Of a DNA stretch of 64,000 bases, positions 22,972 through 32,213 are shown in pieces (within the stretch, counting starts at the first letter, position 1; the number at the start of each line of letters is the position of its first letter). Both the position numbers and the translations under genes were made by a program. Origin of the DNA: Liquorilactobacillus uvarum DSM 19971 (lineage in GTDB: Bacteria > Bacillota > Bacilli > Lactobacillales > Lactobacillaceae); NCBI RefSeq assembly GCF_001434935.1, contig NZ_AZEG01000005.1, forward strand, positions 82,711 to 146,710, written 5' to 3'. Below the pieces are notes generated by a model. The model did no database searches. It was not told the DNA's origin and saw only the letters and a program-made list of their open reading frames with translations.

Positions 22972-23472
22972 TCATTTTTGTTGCCAGGGGAGTGCAAGTG
23001 AGATCCTCTGTCTGAATTCTTTTTGTTGTTTAAGTTGATCAATTTGTTTTTGTTTTCGTTCAGGATACTTTGAACAGATGGCTTTTTCTTCTTTTGATGT
23101 AGGGATTATGGGTTCTAGTATAGTTTCTTTGTTAAGAACAACAAATGTTAAAAAAGCGGTTGCCCCCAGAAAACGGTCACCTGTTTGAAGATGTTCGCCG
23201 ATTATTTTGGCAAATATTTCGATGGAGCGTTTTCCGACACCACTGGCATAGGTTTCAATGTAGAAAAAATCTTTTAATTTAAAAGGAGCGATAAAATTAA
23301 AGTGATCAAGTGATGCAGTGGCTGTTTCTGTGCGTGCAACACGCGATGCCGAGATTGAGGCAGTACTATCCAACAATTCGAGTAGACGACCGCCATAGAC
23401 GGTTTCGTGTTCATTTAAATCACTAACTAGGACCCGATGGCTTGTGATTGCTAAGGTTTGCTGACAGTTCAT
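22972..23472 (-). CDS. Acyl-CoA thioesterase (hotdog fold)
   Basis: A 166-residue hotdog-fold thioesterase of the YciA/BACH acyl-CoA hydrolase type, which releases free acids from acyl-CoA. The hotdog core with NEHETVYGGRLLELLDSTASISA, where the catalytic acidic residue sits on the long helix, and the SLDHFNFIAPFKLKDFFYIE strand block support the call. It has its own ribosome binding site. Substrate chain length cannot be deduced. Confidence 0.82.
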   Translation of the reverse strand: MNCQQTLAITSHRVLVSDLNEHETVYGGRLLELLDSTASISASRVARTETATASLDHFNFIAPFKLKDFFYIETYASGVGKRSIEIFAKIIGEHLQTGDRFLGATAFLTFVVLNKETILEPIIPTSKEEKAICSKYPERKQKQIDQLKQQKEFRQRISLALPWQQK

Positions 23473-23550
23473 AGTGAAGTCTAGACCTCCTAATTTTTTA
23501 CTTGAGTTTCAGTATTATAATAGCACACTAGTAAAAGCTATGAGAAAATG

Positions 23551-23592
23551 AAACGGTTATTGATGTTTCACATGAAACATTAATAACCGTTT
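23551..23592. repeat. parS: parS-like palindrome inside a hairpin
   Basis: TGTTTCACATGAAACA (23564-23579) matches the ParB-binding parS consensus TGTTTCACGTGAAACA at 15 of 16 positions. It is the centre of a larger 20-base-arm inverted repeat (23551-23570 with 23573-23592, one wobble) and A/T tracts follow. It could be a chromosome-partition site about 19 kb from oriC, or a terminator for transcription from either side, or both. parB is not in this window. Confidence 0.55.
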
Positions 23593-23854
23593 TCAATAAA
23601 AAAATATACAGTTCTGAATATGGTTAGAATCCAACTGATTTCGCCCAAAATATGTAAAAGGGGACGGAAATAAGGCGGAGAAGACATACTAGTGCAGAAA
23701 TACTGAGTACTTAACGATGAAAAGAATCAAATATCGACAAACTGCACCAATGTAATTTGAAATACCATGTTAATTTGCCTTCAAGTGGCTTTTTTGAAAA
23801 TAAATTTACGTGGAAGTGTATGTGAATTTCTTGATAGCACATTTAAGTGAAGGG

Positions 23855-23883
23855 TTGACATAGGAAGTATAGCATGTTAATCT
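23855..23883 (+). promoter_or_regulatory. Promoter for the T-box leader
   Basis: A consensus -35 TTGACA (23855-23860), a 17-base spacer and TAATCT (23878-23883) with an extended TG element one base upstream. Confidence 0.7.
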
Positions 23884-23889
23884 TTGCGT

Positions 23890-24136
23890 AATCTAATAAC
23901 TGAACGTTGAATGTCATAATAAGTAGTTTATCTATCTGGGTGTCAGGAAGTCGGTGGTTACTGCGAACCGATCAGGGTAGTTTGGCGAAATACATTGACA
24001 GAGTTTCTTTGAACGGCTAATAACTAGACTCCGTTATCGTCTAGTGAGTGGAAGACTAGTGGCTTTTTTGTCTTCAAACTGGGTGGTAACACGGAAATTC
24101 GTCCCTATTGCATTTATTGCAATAGGGATTTTTTTA
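23890..24136 (+). promoter_or_regulatory. T-box riboswitch upstream of the NhaC-type transporter
   Basis: The T-box sequence TGGGTGGTAACACGG (24080-24094) precedes a terminator (TCCCTATTGCA 24102-24112 with TGCAATAGGGA 24118-24128, then seven Ts). Upstream is a Stem I with an AGTA motif on the 5' side, a distal GGTTACTGCGAACC-type loop (about 23955-23969) and GAAATACA on the 3' side. The likely specifier is TAC (23991-23993, tyrosine); one base of register error would give ATA. Uncharged tRNA would let transcription continue into the transporter gene. A chance 18-codon frame (24162-24218) lies between leader and gene. Confidence 0.88.
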
Positions 24137-24254
24137 TTATTTAAAAAAGGGTGATAAGGAATGGTTGGAAGCTTTGGGGGAATAGCGGGTTATCAATATT
24201 GCGCACGAAAACAATAAAAATTAGCAAACATTAACAACGATGAGGAGTGTCAAA

Positions 24255-25679
24255 ATGAATGAAATTAAAAAGATAAGTGTAAAAGAAGCAAGTTGTATTT
24301 TGATTTTGGTATTACTGATAATGGGAGGCGGCGTAATCGGTTTCGGGCTTTCACCACAAGTTCCCGTTATGTTAGCAATGGGGACAATCATTTTGTGGGC
24401 GAAGCTAAAACGTTTCAGCTGGGCGAGCGTCAATTTAGGCATTAAAGATGGAATTGAGAAGGGGATCATCCCTATTTTTATTTTTATACTGATTGGTGCC
24501 ATGATTAGCACGTGGATTGCCGCTGGTACGATTCCGTCTTTAATGGTATTGGGATTTAAAATAATAAGTGTGCGCTGGTTTCTTCCTTCCGTTTTTGTTG
24601 TATGCACACTTGTGGGAGCAGCAGTTGGGAGTGCCTTCACAGTGGCCTCAACTGTAGGAATTGCTTTTATGGGTATGGGGATTACGATGGGATTGAACCC
24701 AGCCATGATAGCGGGCTCTATTATCTCGGGCGCAATTTTTGGAGATAAGCTTTCACCACTTTCGGAAACTAATAATCTGGCCTCAGCAGTAGTAGATACA
24801 GAATTATTTGAACATATCAGGAACCTTTTATGGTCAACGTTGCCAGCAGGAATTCTGACAGCTGTGCTGTTCATGATCGTGGGTCATGATAATTCCAGTA
24901 TGAGTTTAGAGAGAATCAATAAAACTGTTGCTATTTTAAATTCACATTTCAATATCTCATTTTGGGCGGTAATTCCAATTGTTTTAGTTTTTTTGTGTGC
25001 TGGTTTTAAGATGCCAGCCGTCCCAACGATGCTCTTAAACATTTTTGTCACGAGCATTATGATTTTTGTGCAGGATCCTCAAATTCCATTAAAAAAACTG
25101 GCAGAAATTATTACAAATGGTTTTGTCGCTAAAACGGGAAATGTAACAGTTAACACGTTGTTGTCGCGTGGGGGAATTGTCAGTATGATGCCAACTGTCG
25201 CTTTAATCGTCTTGACCTTGTCTTTGGGCGGACTCCTCGTCAGATTTGGCTTGATAAGAACTGTGATGGCTCCATTGGCCAAGCATCTCAATAGTACAGG
25301 TAAATTGATCACAGCCGGGATTCTAGCATGTCTAGGTGTTAATATTTTTGTGGGCGAACAATTTTTATCGATCATTTTACCTGGGCGGGCATTTAAGCAA
25401 ACATTTAATGCAGGTGGCCTAGCAAATGATGCATTGGGTCGTGTGCTTGAAGATGGTGGCACAGTCATTAATTACTTGGTTCCTTGGGGAGTTGGTGGAG
25501 TTTTCTTGGCCAATACATTAAGTGTACCAACAGTACATTACCTGCCATTTGTCTTCTTCAGTCTCTTATGTCCTCTTTTTTCAATTTTGAGCGGTTTTAC
25601 AGGAGTAGGTCTGAAACGAATTTCCGCAGGAGATGCACTAGTTGACACAAATGCGGTAGAAGGCAGTCAAATCAATTAA
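24255..25679 (+). CDS. NhaC-family transporter under T-box control
   Basis: A 474-residue membrane protein of the NhaC ion/solute antiporter family with about 11 hydrophobic segments. The family-typical block GAIFGDKLSPLSETNNLAS is present at about residues 165-185. I choose ATG 24255 because the in-frame ATG at 24240 lies over the ribosome binding site (GAGGAG at 24241-24246). T-box control strongly suggests amino-acid transport rather than sodium export. If the TAC specifier is right, tyrosine is the likely substrate, in line with YheL-type predictions that I recall for other Firmicutes. Confidence 0.85.
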   Translation: MNEIKKISVKEASCILILVLLIMGGGVIGFGLSPQVPVMLAMGTIILWAKLKRFSWASVNLGIKDGIEKGIIPIFIFILIGAMISTWIAAGTIPSLMVLGFKIISVRWFLPSVFVVCTLVGAAVGSAFTVASTVGIAFMGMGITMGLNPAMIAGSIISGAIFGDKLSPLSETNNLASAVVDTELFEHIRNLLWSTLPAGILTAVLFMIVGHDNSSMSLERINKTVAILNSHFNISFWAVIPIVLVFLCAGFKMPAVPTMLLNIFVTSIMIFVQDPQIPLKKLAEIITNGFVAKTGNVTVNTLLSRGGIVSMMPTVALIVLTLSLGGLLVRFGLIRTVMAPLAKHLNSTGKLITAGILACLGVNIFVGEQFLSIILPGRAFKQTFNAGGLANDALGRVLEDGGTVINYLVPWGVGGVFLANTLSVPTVHYLPFVFFSLLCPLFSILSGFTGVGLKRISAGDALVDTNAVEGSQIN

Positions 25680-25740
25680 TGGAAATTTTTCTAATCAGGA
25701 TGCTTTGTATTGCAGTGATAATGTATGGATGATTTTTTGA

Positions 25741-25782
25741 ATAGCGCTTATCATCAGAAAATTCAGGGATGATAAGCGCTAT
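25741..25782 (+). terminator. Hairpin after the NhaC-type gene
   Basis: Perfect 15-base arms (25741-25755 and 25768-25782, ATAGCGCTTATCATC). The T-run is poor on the plus strand, and a TTTTTT lies just before the left arm. Confidence 0.6.
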
Positions 25783-25896
25783 TTACTTAGAGGTCGAACT
25801 TTCTTACTAACTATAATTAATTTGTCAAAATAATAATACTGCAAGTTAGCGGAGTCTACAGATAGACTGCAACATATCAATTATTAGACTACAAAA

Positions 25897-25934
25897 AAAG
25901 GACCTGTATAATTACAAGTTCTTTTTTATACCGA
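25897..25934 (-). terminator. Terminator of tRNA-Asn
   Basis: On the minus strand, GAACTTGTA pairs with TACAGGTCC (one mismatch, one wobble), followed by six Ts. It starts just below the tRNA. Confidence 0.6.
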
Positions 25935-25946
25935 TAAATTAAAAAC

Positions 25947-26017
25947 TGCTCAGGTAGGATTCGAACCTACGACCTCTTGATTAACAGTCAATTATTCTAC
26001 CACTGAACTACTGAGCA
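25947..26017 (-). tRNA. tRNA-Asn (GTT)
   Basis: The minus strand folds as a cloverleaf: acceptor TGCTCAG/CTGAGCA, anticodon loop CTGTTAA with GTT, and T-arm GTAGGTTCGAATCCTAC. No encoded CCA is needed for the call. Confidence 0.96.
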
Positions 26018-26138
26018 ATGATCATTAATAGCACATATATAGTTATACCATATCAATTATGCTTTGTAAACATATTTTTTTAGAATAATGAGCTACAGTA
26101 TTCAGTGGATGATTAAGTAACAATTCGACGAATAAAAG

Positions 26139-26978
26139 TCAGTCAAACTCCTCATATTCATTAGGATCCTGATCATCGATGCGTCCATCGGTCCGAGTCA
26201 AGCCATTGATGGCGTCAACCTCTGCGGTAGTTAGTTTAAAATCAAAGACATCTAGATTAGAGCGTTGGTGCAGCAGGTTGCTTGATTTTGGAATTGGAAC
26301 AACTCCTCTTTCAATATGCCAACGTAAAACTATCTGGCCGATATTTTTATGGTATTTGTCAGCGAGTTTTTTGATCAATGGTTCCTGCAGAACTTTGTTT
26401 CCACGTCCGAGAGGGCTCCATGCTTCTGTAACTATCCCACGTTCTTTGTTTGCTTTCAACATCCGTTCTTGAATCCAGAAGGGATGGACCTCAATTTGAT
26501 TAACAGCTGGAGTAATCCCCGTTTTGTCAACAAGATGATCAAGGTGTTCAGGTTCAAAGTTCGAAACACCGACCGAGCGGATGAGGCCTAGCTTTTGAGC
26601 AGTTATAAGTGCTTTCCATGCTTCAACATAAAGTTTTCTCTTAGGTAGAGGCCAGTGTATCAGATACAAGTCAAAATATGACAGGCCCATGCGGCATAGC
26701 GACTCTTGGATACTCATCAGGGCATCATCGTAATGATGATATTTGCCAGGAAGTTTTGAAGTAACAGTAAAGGCTGAACGCGGAATACCAGAACGGCGGA
26801 TCGCTTCTCCAACAATTCCTTCGCTATCATAGTTAGTTGAGGTATCAAGTAATCGATAACCATCCTGAATGGCGGAGAGAACCTGATCGATTCCCTGACC
26901 TCCACGTATCTGGTAGGTTCCAAGACCGATAGAAGGAATCAGATGGCCATCGTTAAGAGTTATTTTAGGAATATTCAT
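26139..26978 (-). CDS. Aldo/keto reductase
   Basis: A 279-residue reductase of the same superfamily as the one at 133-987. The catalytic tetrad is D45, Y50 (LLDTSTNYD), K75 (TSKLPG) and H108 (LYLIHWP). The cofactor-binding PIPKSSNLLHQRSNL near the end is typical. It is transcribed alone from the minus strand with AGGAGGATC in front. Substrate unknown. Confidence 0.9.
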   Translation of the reverse strand: MNIPKITLNDGHLIPSIGLGTYQIRGGQGIDQVLSAIQDGYRLLDTSTNYDSEGIVGEAIRRSGIPRSAFTVTSKLPGKYHHYDDALMSIQESLCRMGLSYFDLYLIHWPLPKRKLYVEAWKALITAQKLGLIRSVGVSNFEPEHLDHLVDKTGITPAVNQIEVHPFWIQERMLKANKERGIVTEAWSPLGRGNKVLQEPLIKKLADKYHKNIGQIVLRWHIERGVVPIPKSSNLLHQRSNLDVFDFKLTTAEVDAINGLTRTDGRIDDQDPNEYEEFD

Positions 26979-27211
26979 GTGACAGATCCTCCTTATTAAT
27001 AATAATGTTTAATCAGAATTCTTATTAATGTGTGTCTTTACGATAATACTTTATATTGTTTTTGTGAAATATACTGCTTTTGCTTACTCAAGTTGTTTTA
27101 AAAGGACTGTGAAAATTAATGATAGCAGGTGTAAAATTATTAAAAAAGCGGATGAAATAGTGCATCAGCATATGGTATTATTAAAACAGAGCTTGGGAAG
27201 GGGGTGAGCTT

Positions 27212-27352
27212 GTGGATAAAAAAGAAAAGGGGCTTATTTTTACTAGAATTGATGATATTGAATCAGTATTACGAGAAGGCCACAACGTTTTAAGCACTTC
27301 AGAAGTTATCAACGTACTGCGTTCTCTTAAGAATGATATCAATACGATTTAA
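27212..27352 (+). CDS. Small hypothetical protein, 46 residues
   Basis: GTG start with GGGGGTGAG directly upstream. The product begins MDKKEKGLIFTRIDDI and is predicted mostly helical and soluble. No family is recognised. A terminator follows at 27476-27524. Confidence 0.45.
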   Translation: MDKKEKGLIFTRIDDIESVLREGHNVLSTSEVINVLRSLKNDINTI

Positions 27353-27475
27353 GCGCAAAGTAACTTATTTTCAGTTAGATAAGCAAGTAAATTAATATTC
27401 GTATGTATGCAAAACAAATGGGCATTAATTTATTTACTTAGCCACGTGTGCTGGTAATTGCAGCAGGTTCTTAGT

Positions 27476-27524
27476 AAAAAAGTTCAGGACAAAAGCAAAA
27501 ACAGTTTTTGTCTTGAGCTTTTTT
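27476..27524 (+). terminator. Terminator hairpin
   Basis: AAAAAAGTTCAGGACAAAA and TTTTGTCTTGAGCTTTTTT form an imperfect long stem with T-tract. Confidence 0.75.
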
Positions 27525-27590
27525 AGTTTTAACATCCACTTTTTTTATATAATTAGTATTAGTTGATAAAACGCTAAGCTGATTTTAGAT

Positions 27591-27636
27591 ACAAAAAAAC
27601 AGTAACCATAAGGATTTTGACATCCTATGATTACTG
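27591..27636 (-). terminator. Terminator of tRNA-Lys
   Basis: On the minus strand, CAGTAATCATAGG pairs with CCTTATGGTTACTG (with one bulge or mismatch), followed by seven Ts, a few bases downstream of the tRNA. Confidence 0.75.
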
Positions 27637-27652
27637 GTAGTAAACCTCTGAT

Positions 27653-27724
27653 GGGTGGCCAGGGGATCGAACCCTGGACCCACGGATTAAGAGTCCGTTG
27701 CTCTGCCAGCTGAGCTAGCCACCC
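27653..27724 (-). tRNA. tRNA-Lys (CTT)
   Basis: Minus-strand cloverleaf: acceptor GGGTGGC/GCCACCC, D-arm GCTCAGCTGGCAGAGC, anticodon loop CTCTTAA with CTT, and T-arm CCAGGGTTCGATCCCCTGG. Confidence 0.97.
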
Positions 27725-27850
27725 ATATCTCATCAACAAGAAATATATTACCATTTATATTGATGAGATGCAACCTAATTTAAAAATAAATTTCAAAGTA
27801 AGGATGATTCTGCTAAATATTGAGAATCACCGTGAAATGAATAGTCAGGA

Positions 27851-28411
27851 CTAATTACGACGCTTTTCAATGATCTTGAAAATCCGTTTTAATAGAAAGT
27901 AAAGAAGTGGGACACAAATTGCGGTTGAAATGGAATTAATCACGGTTGCTGGAAGACTTAGGAAAGACGCAACCACAGCTGCATTAAATGATGTTCCAAC
28001 CATCAAAGCCTCAACAATTGATGTGCAGTAAGATGTGAAAATTTTAAGCACTCCTGCCACAATAGCGATAATAATGATATTTTTCTTACTATCGTTGTAA
28101 TTGAAGACGCTTAACAGAAAACTGACAACTAATGCCACGATGGCAATCTCTAACATCGTGAGCCATGATGTTAAGGCATAACCATTCAAAATATCGAAAC
28201 CGCCTAATCCAATTATTCCAGCCAGAGCACCATTACGCAGACCAAGGAATAAAACAGCCAAAATAGCTAACGTATTACCGAAGTGAATAAATGGTCTCCC
28301 AACCAAAGCAGGAATAGGTATTCTAAAAATGAAAATTCCAAGATAAATAAGGGCAGTGAAAAGTCCAGTCATAATAATTGCTTGAAGTGAATTCTTATTG
28401 TAGTGTAACAA
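27851..28411 (-). CDS. ECF transporter S component, probably for vitamin B6
   Basis: A 186-residue hydrophobic protein with about six membrane segments and the ECF S-component look (AIIMTGLFTALIYLGIFIF at the start, HFGNTLAILAVLFLGLRNGA after it). The S component binds the vitamin outside and uses the shared EcfAAT energy module, encoded elsewhere. It lies two bases after the pyridoxal kinase gene in one operon. That places it with the PdxU-type pyridoxine transporters by context, not by a unique motif. Confidence 0.78.
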   Translation of the reverse strand: MLHYNKNSLQAIIMTGLFTALIYLGIFIFRIPIPALVGRPFIHFGNTLAILAVLFLGLRNGALAGIIGLGGFDILNGYALTSWLTMLEIAIVALVVSFLLSVFNYNDSKKNIIIIAIVAGVLKIFTSYCTSIVEALMVGTSFNAAVVASFLSLPATVINSISTAICVPLLYFLLKRIFKIIEKRRN

Positions 28412-28413
28412 AT

Positions 28414-29277
28414 CTAGATCCTCCTTTGAATATGAGCTATTTTTTTCAACAATTGTGGCAGATGCGGAGCGTAGTTAACTCCATAGCGGGCATTGAAGCC
28501 CGGAGCTTCAAGAGTGCTTTGAATTGAATTGCTGACGAACTCCATGGCAATTTTAACAGCCATGCGGATAGTCGAGCCCTTTAATAGCATGATAAACAAT
28601 ACACTGGCAAAAATGTCACCAGTTCCAAAATAGTTTCCTGGAATTTTTTCTTGCTGCTGATTCCATATTTCCCGGGAAATCTTATCATAACCAAGTACAG
28701 CTATTTTGCCGTTAGTTAAATGGACACCTGTCAGTACGATCTGTTGTTTGTTGAAGGCTTGAGCTAACTCTTGTAGCAAGTCTTGTGCTTCATGAAGAGT
28801 TAAGGCTTGTTTGAAGGAAGTGGTTTTGCCTAAAAGCAACGCTGCTTCAGTTACATTGGGCGTAATCAGTTGGGCTTTACTTATCAATTGACGCATACCA
28901 TCAATATAATTGCTATCAAAGCCATGGTATAGATGACCGTTATCACCCATGACAGGGTCAATCAAGTTGAACGATTGCGGGGTAACTAACGTATCAAAAT
29001 GCTGCAAGAGCATTTCTAAAGGTTTTTGACCCAGATAGCCTAGGTAAACAGCTGAAAAATTAAAATTGAGAGAGTGCCAGTGTGCTATGATTTTTTCGAT
29101 TTCACTACTTAAATCAAGGTATGTATTGGCACCGAATCCACCTGTATGGGTAGATAATAAAGCTGTTGGAAGAACTGTTGGACGAAGCCCCGCGGCACCT
29201 AGTAATGGTAAGGCGACACTCATAGAGACTTGACCAACACAAGATAAGTCTTGAGCAACTAAAACATCTGTTGGCAT
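28414..29277 (-). CDS. pdxY: Pyridoxal/pyridoxamine kinase
   Basis: A 287-residue ribokinase-fold kinase phosphorylating vitamin B6 vitamers. Visible motifs are DLSCVGQVSMSVALPLL near the N-terminus, the LIDPVMGDNGHLY block, the TPNVTEAALLLG block, and the catalytic GTGDIFAS near residue 225 (aspartate as base). It is transcribed ahead of an ECF S component as a B6 salvage operon. The symbol pdxY is by family; lactobacillary copies are sometimes named pdxK. Confidence 0.88.
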   Translation of the reverse strand: MPTDVLVAQDLSCVGQVSMSVALPLLGAAGLRPTVLPTALLSTHTGGFGANTYLDLSSEIEKIIAHWHSLNFNFSAVYLGYLGQKPLEMLLQHFDTLVTPQSFNLIDPVMGDNGHLYHGFDSNYIDGMRQLISKAQLITPNVTEAALLLGKTTSFKQALTLHEAQDLLQELAQAFNKQQIVLTGVHLTNGKIAVLGYDKISREIWNQQQEKIPGNYFGTGDIFASVLFIMLLKGSTIRMAVKIAMEFVSNSIQSTLEAPGFNARYGVNYAPHLPQLLKKIAHIQRRI

Positions 29278-29387
29278 CTATTCACCTCCTTGAATTCGGA
29301 TAGAGTAACAACATTATAGCACAATTAGAAGCATACTTTTAAAGTATTATATTTATTGCAAAGCCACTGATGCAAGTAGAAGGCTAG

Positions 29388-29416
29388 TTGGTTTTAGGTT
29401 AAGGATAGGTTATAAT
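29388..29416 (+). promoter_or_regulatory. walR operon promoter
   Basis: A -35 TTGGTT (29388-29393) and a perfect -10 TATAAT (29411-29416) at 17 bases. The leader is about 170 bases long and has a weak stem GACCG (29470-29474) / CGGTC (29511-29515) followed by six Ts, possibly an attenuator. Confidence 0.7.
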
Positions 29417-29593
29417 AGAAAAGACTATGATTTAACGAATTATAAATACGTAAAGATATTAAAAAGAATGACCGTAATTAAGCGTAAATTGTTAGTATAA
29501 GTAAGCAAAGCGGTCTTTTTTAAAATATTGCTGAAATGCTGGCTTAGTGCTAGGGATTAGAGCAATGAGGTATTTATTGGAGGGAGTTTGAAG

Positions 29594-30307
29594 ATGAAGA
29601 AGATATTAGTTGTGGATGATGAAAAACCAATCTCTGATATAGTTAAATTTAATTTAACCAAAGAAGGCTTTGATGTTTACACAGCTTATGATGGAGAAGA
29701 AGCGTTGAAGCAGGTTAAGGAAGTAAATCCTGACCTGGTGCTGCTTGATATTATGCTTCCAAAAATTGATGGTCTTGAAGTGGCACGCGAAGTAAGGAAA
29801 ACCCATGACATGCCTATTATTATGGTAACAGCTAAGGATGCAGAGATAGATAAGGTGCTGGGCTTGGAATTAGGTGCTGATGATTATGTTACAAAACCTT
29901 TCTCTAATCGAGAACTGGTTGCGCGTGTCAAAGCTAACCTCCGGCGTCAGTCAAGCGCAGCAGCGACGGCTCAAAATGAAGAAGAAAACAAGAATAATGA
30001 AATCACAATTGGTGATTTAACCATTCATCCAGAGGCTTATATGGTGTCAAAACGTGATGAAAAAATTGAATTGACACATCGCGAATTTGAATTGCTTTAC
30101 TATTTGGCAAAGCATATTGGGCAGGTAATGACACGTGAGCATCTTTTACAAACCGTATGGGGTTACGATTATTTTGGTGATGTTAGAACCGTTGATGTGA
30201 CGGTGCGTCGATTGCGTGAAAAAGTTGAAGATAATCCCAGCCGGCCAACATGGTTAGTGACTCGACGCGGAGTTGGATATTATTTACGTAATCCAGAAAC
30301 AGAATAA
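29594..30307 (+). CDS. walR: Response regulator WalR (YycF)
   Basis: An OmpR-type regulator of cell-wall metabolism, 237 residues from ATG 29594. A TTG six bases upstream is in frame but too close to the GGAGGGAG site. The receiver domain has the acidic pair DDE, the phospho-acceptor aspartate in [10 protein letters not shown] and the lysine in VTKPF. The C-terminal winged helix ends [17 protein letters not shown]. It is the first gene of walRK-yycH-yycI-walJ-htrA and is normally essential. Confidence 0.97.
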   Translation: MKKILVVDDEKPISDIVKFNLTKEGFDVYTAYDGEEALKQVKEVNPDLVLLDIMLPKIDGLEVAREVRKTHDMPIIMVTAKDAEIDKVLGLELGADDYVTKPFSNRELVARVKANLRRQSSAAATAQNEEENKNNEITIGDLTIHPEAYMVSKRDEKIELTHREFELLYYLAKHIGQVMTREHLLQTVWGYDYFGDVRTVDVTVRRLREKVEDNPSRPTWLVTRRGVGYYLRNPETE

Positions 30308-30344
30308 CTTTTGAATGTTTTTAAATTAGGTCAGTGGAGTTGCA

Positions 30345-32213
30345 ATGAATAAAAAACTACATTTTTTTCAATCTATACACTTTAAAATAGCTCTCGTTTT
30401 TGCGTTATTATTTTTAATAACGTTCCAGATAATCGGGGCTTATTTTGTGCAACAATTGAAAAGGGATAACTTGAAGACGTTCAAGCAGCAAGTTGAACTT
30501 TCAAGTTATGTTGACAATTCTTTGATCGATAATCTGGCTAAGGGCGATACTAAAAGTGCTAATGCCAATATTCGTGATATTTTGGAAGACATTAATAACT
30601 CAAATGTGACTCAAGTCCAAGTTGTAGACACTAAAGGAACAATTCGAGGAGATAGTGATGTCAATAGTCAGGCGTGGGTCGGACAAAAAACAACTGATGA
30701 AGATATTAAGCAGGTCCTTTATAATGGCAGAACGTATAGTAAACTGACTTATGATAAGACCGATAATAAGCGGTATTATGTTTCAATCACACCTTTGTTC
30801 AGCTCAAGTGGCAGCACTAATACTTTGGTTGGGGCTGTCTATCTCAGAGCAAGCTTGGAGCAAGTCTATTCATCACTTAGTAATGTAACAGTTATCTTTT
30901 TCTCAGCCTCACTGATAGCAACTGGGTTGGGATTATTTCTAGCTATTCTGATTTCACGTGCTATTACACAACCGATTGATGAGATGAAAAAGCAGACAGC
31001 CAGAATTGCGCGCGGGGATTATTCCGGTCAAGTACATGTGTACGGTAACGATGAATTAGGCCAATTGGCGCAAGCAGTTAATAATTTATCTGTTCGTGTG
31101 GAAGAAGCCCAGGAATCTTCTGAGGCGGAGCGACGAAGGCTGGACAGTGTATTGTCACATATGTCTGATGGTGTCATTGCGACTGATCGTCGTGGCAATG
31201 TAATCATTATGAATGAAACGGCTTCTGAAGCTCTTAATATAGATGCAGCTGACGCTGATGGACATTCTATTTTAGATACATTGAATATTCGCGGACGTTA
31301 TACGTTGCGTGATTTATTGGAAAAGCATGATGAAATTATTTTGGATCTTTCAGATGAGGAACATGATCAAGTATTAAACGCTTATTTTTCACTGATTCAG
31401 CGGGAATCAGGATTTATTAGTGGTCTTGTATGTGTGTTGCATGATGTTACTGAACAAAAGAAAATTGATCGTGAGCGCCGTCAATTTGTTTCGAACGTTT
31501 CACATGAATTGCGGACACCACTAACGAGTATGCGCAGCTATATTGAGGCCTTAAATGATGGTGCTTGGAAAGATCCCAAAGTAGCGCCAAATTTTCTAAA
31601 AGTAACCCAAGATGAGACTGATCGAATGATAAGGATGATCAATGACTTGTTAAGTCTGTCGCGAATGGATTCAGGAACATCAAAATTAGATTTAGAATTG
31701 GTTAATTTGAATGAACTGTATAACTACATTCTTGACCGTTTTGATATGATGTTGAAAACGGATAATTCTAGTGATACTTCTGAAAAAGTTAAGAAAAACT
31801 ACACTATCAAACGTGACTTTACACGTAGAGAACTATGGGTTGAAATAGACACGGACAAGTTTATGCAGGTTGTTGATAATATTATGAATAATGCTATTAA
31901 GTATTCGCCTGATGGTGGTGTAGTTACCTGCCGCCTGTTAGAGACACACAATCATGTCATTTTAAGTATTTCTGATCAAGGATTGGGAATTCCTAAAAAG
32001 GATGTTGCCCATATCTTTGACCGATTCTTTAGAGTTGATAAGGCGAGATCACGTGCTCAAGGTGGGACAGGACTCGGCTTAGCTATCTCGAAAGAAGTCA
32101 TTGAAATGCATGGAGGCAAAATATGGGTTGATAGTATAGAAGGAAAAGGTTCAACATTCTATATCTCATTACCTTATGAAGAATATGAGGGGGACCTGTG
32201 GGATGAAAATTAG
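30345..32213 (+). CDS. walK: Sensor histidine kinase WalK (YycG)
   Basis: A 622-residue membrane sensor. There are two membrane helices (about 15-35 and 180-205) flanking an extracellular sensor domain of about 150 residues, then HAMP, PAS, HisKA with the phospho-acceptor H387 in NVSHELRTPLTS, and the HATPase with GLGIPKKDVAHIFDRFF and GTGLGLAISKEV. The full double-helix extracellular form is present, as in bacilli and lactobacilli and unlike streptococci. It follows walR by 37 bases. Confidence 0.97.
   Translation: MNKKLHFFQSIHFKIALVFALLFLITFQIIGAYFVQQLKRDNLKTFKQQVELSSYVDNSLIDNLAKGDTKSANANIRDILEDINNSNVTQVQVVDTKGTIRGDSDVNSQAWVGQKTTDEDIKQVLYNGRTYSKLTYDKTDNKRYYVSITPLFSSSGSTNTLVGAVYLRASLEQVYSSLSNVTVIFFSASLIATGLGLFLAILISRAITQPIDEMKKQTARIARGDYSGQVHVYGNDELGQLAQAVNNLSVRVEEAQESSEAERRRLDSVLSHMSDGVIATDRRGNVIIMNETASEALNIDAADADGHSILDTLNIRGRYTLRDLLEKHDEIILDLSDEEHDQVLNAYFSLIQRESGFISGLVCVLHDVTEQKKIDRERRQFVSNVSHELRTPLTSMRSYIEALNDGAWKDPKVAPNFLKVTQDETDRMIRMINDLLSLSRMDSGTSKLDLELVNLNELYNYILDRFDMMLKTDNSSDTSEKVKKNYTIKRDFTRRELWVEIDTDKFMQVVDNIMNNAIKYSPDGGVVTCRLLETHNHVILSISDQGLGIPKKDVAHIFDRFFRVDKARSRAQGGTGLGLAISKEVIEMHGGKIWVDSIEGKGSTFYISLPYEEYEGDLWDEN

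Noticed and set aside
24162..24218. An 18-codon frame between the T-box terminator and the transporter
   Set aside because: The ribosome binding site is badly spaced and the frame carries no recognisable leader logic. The T-box already explains control.
31495..31510. A parS-like GTTTCACATGAA in walK
   Set aside because: It matches only half of the palindrome and encodes the conserved VSHELR kinase motif.
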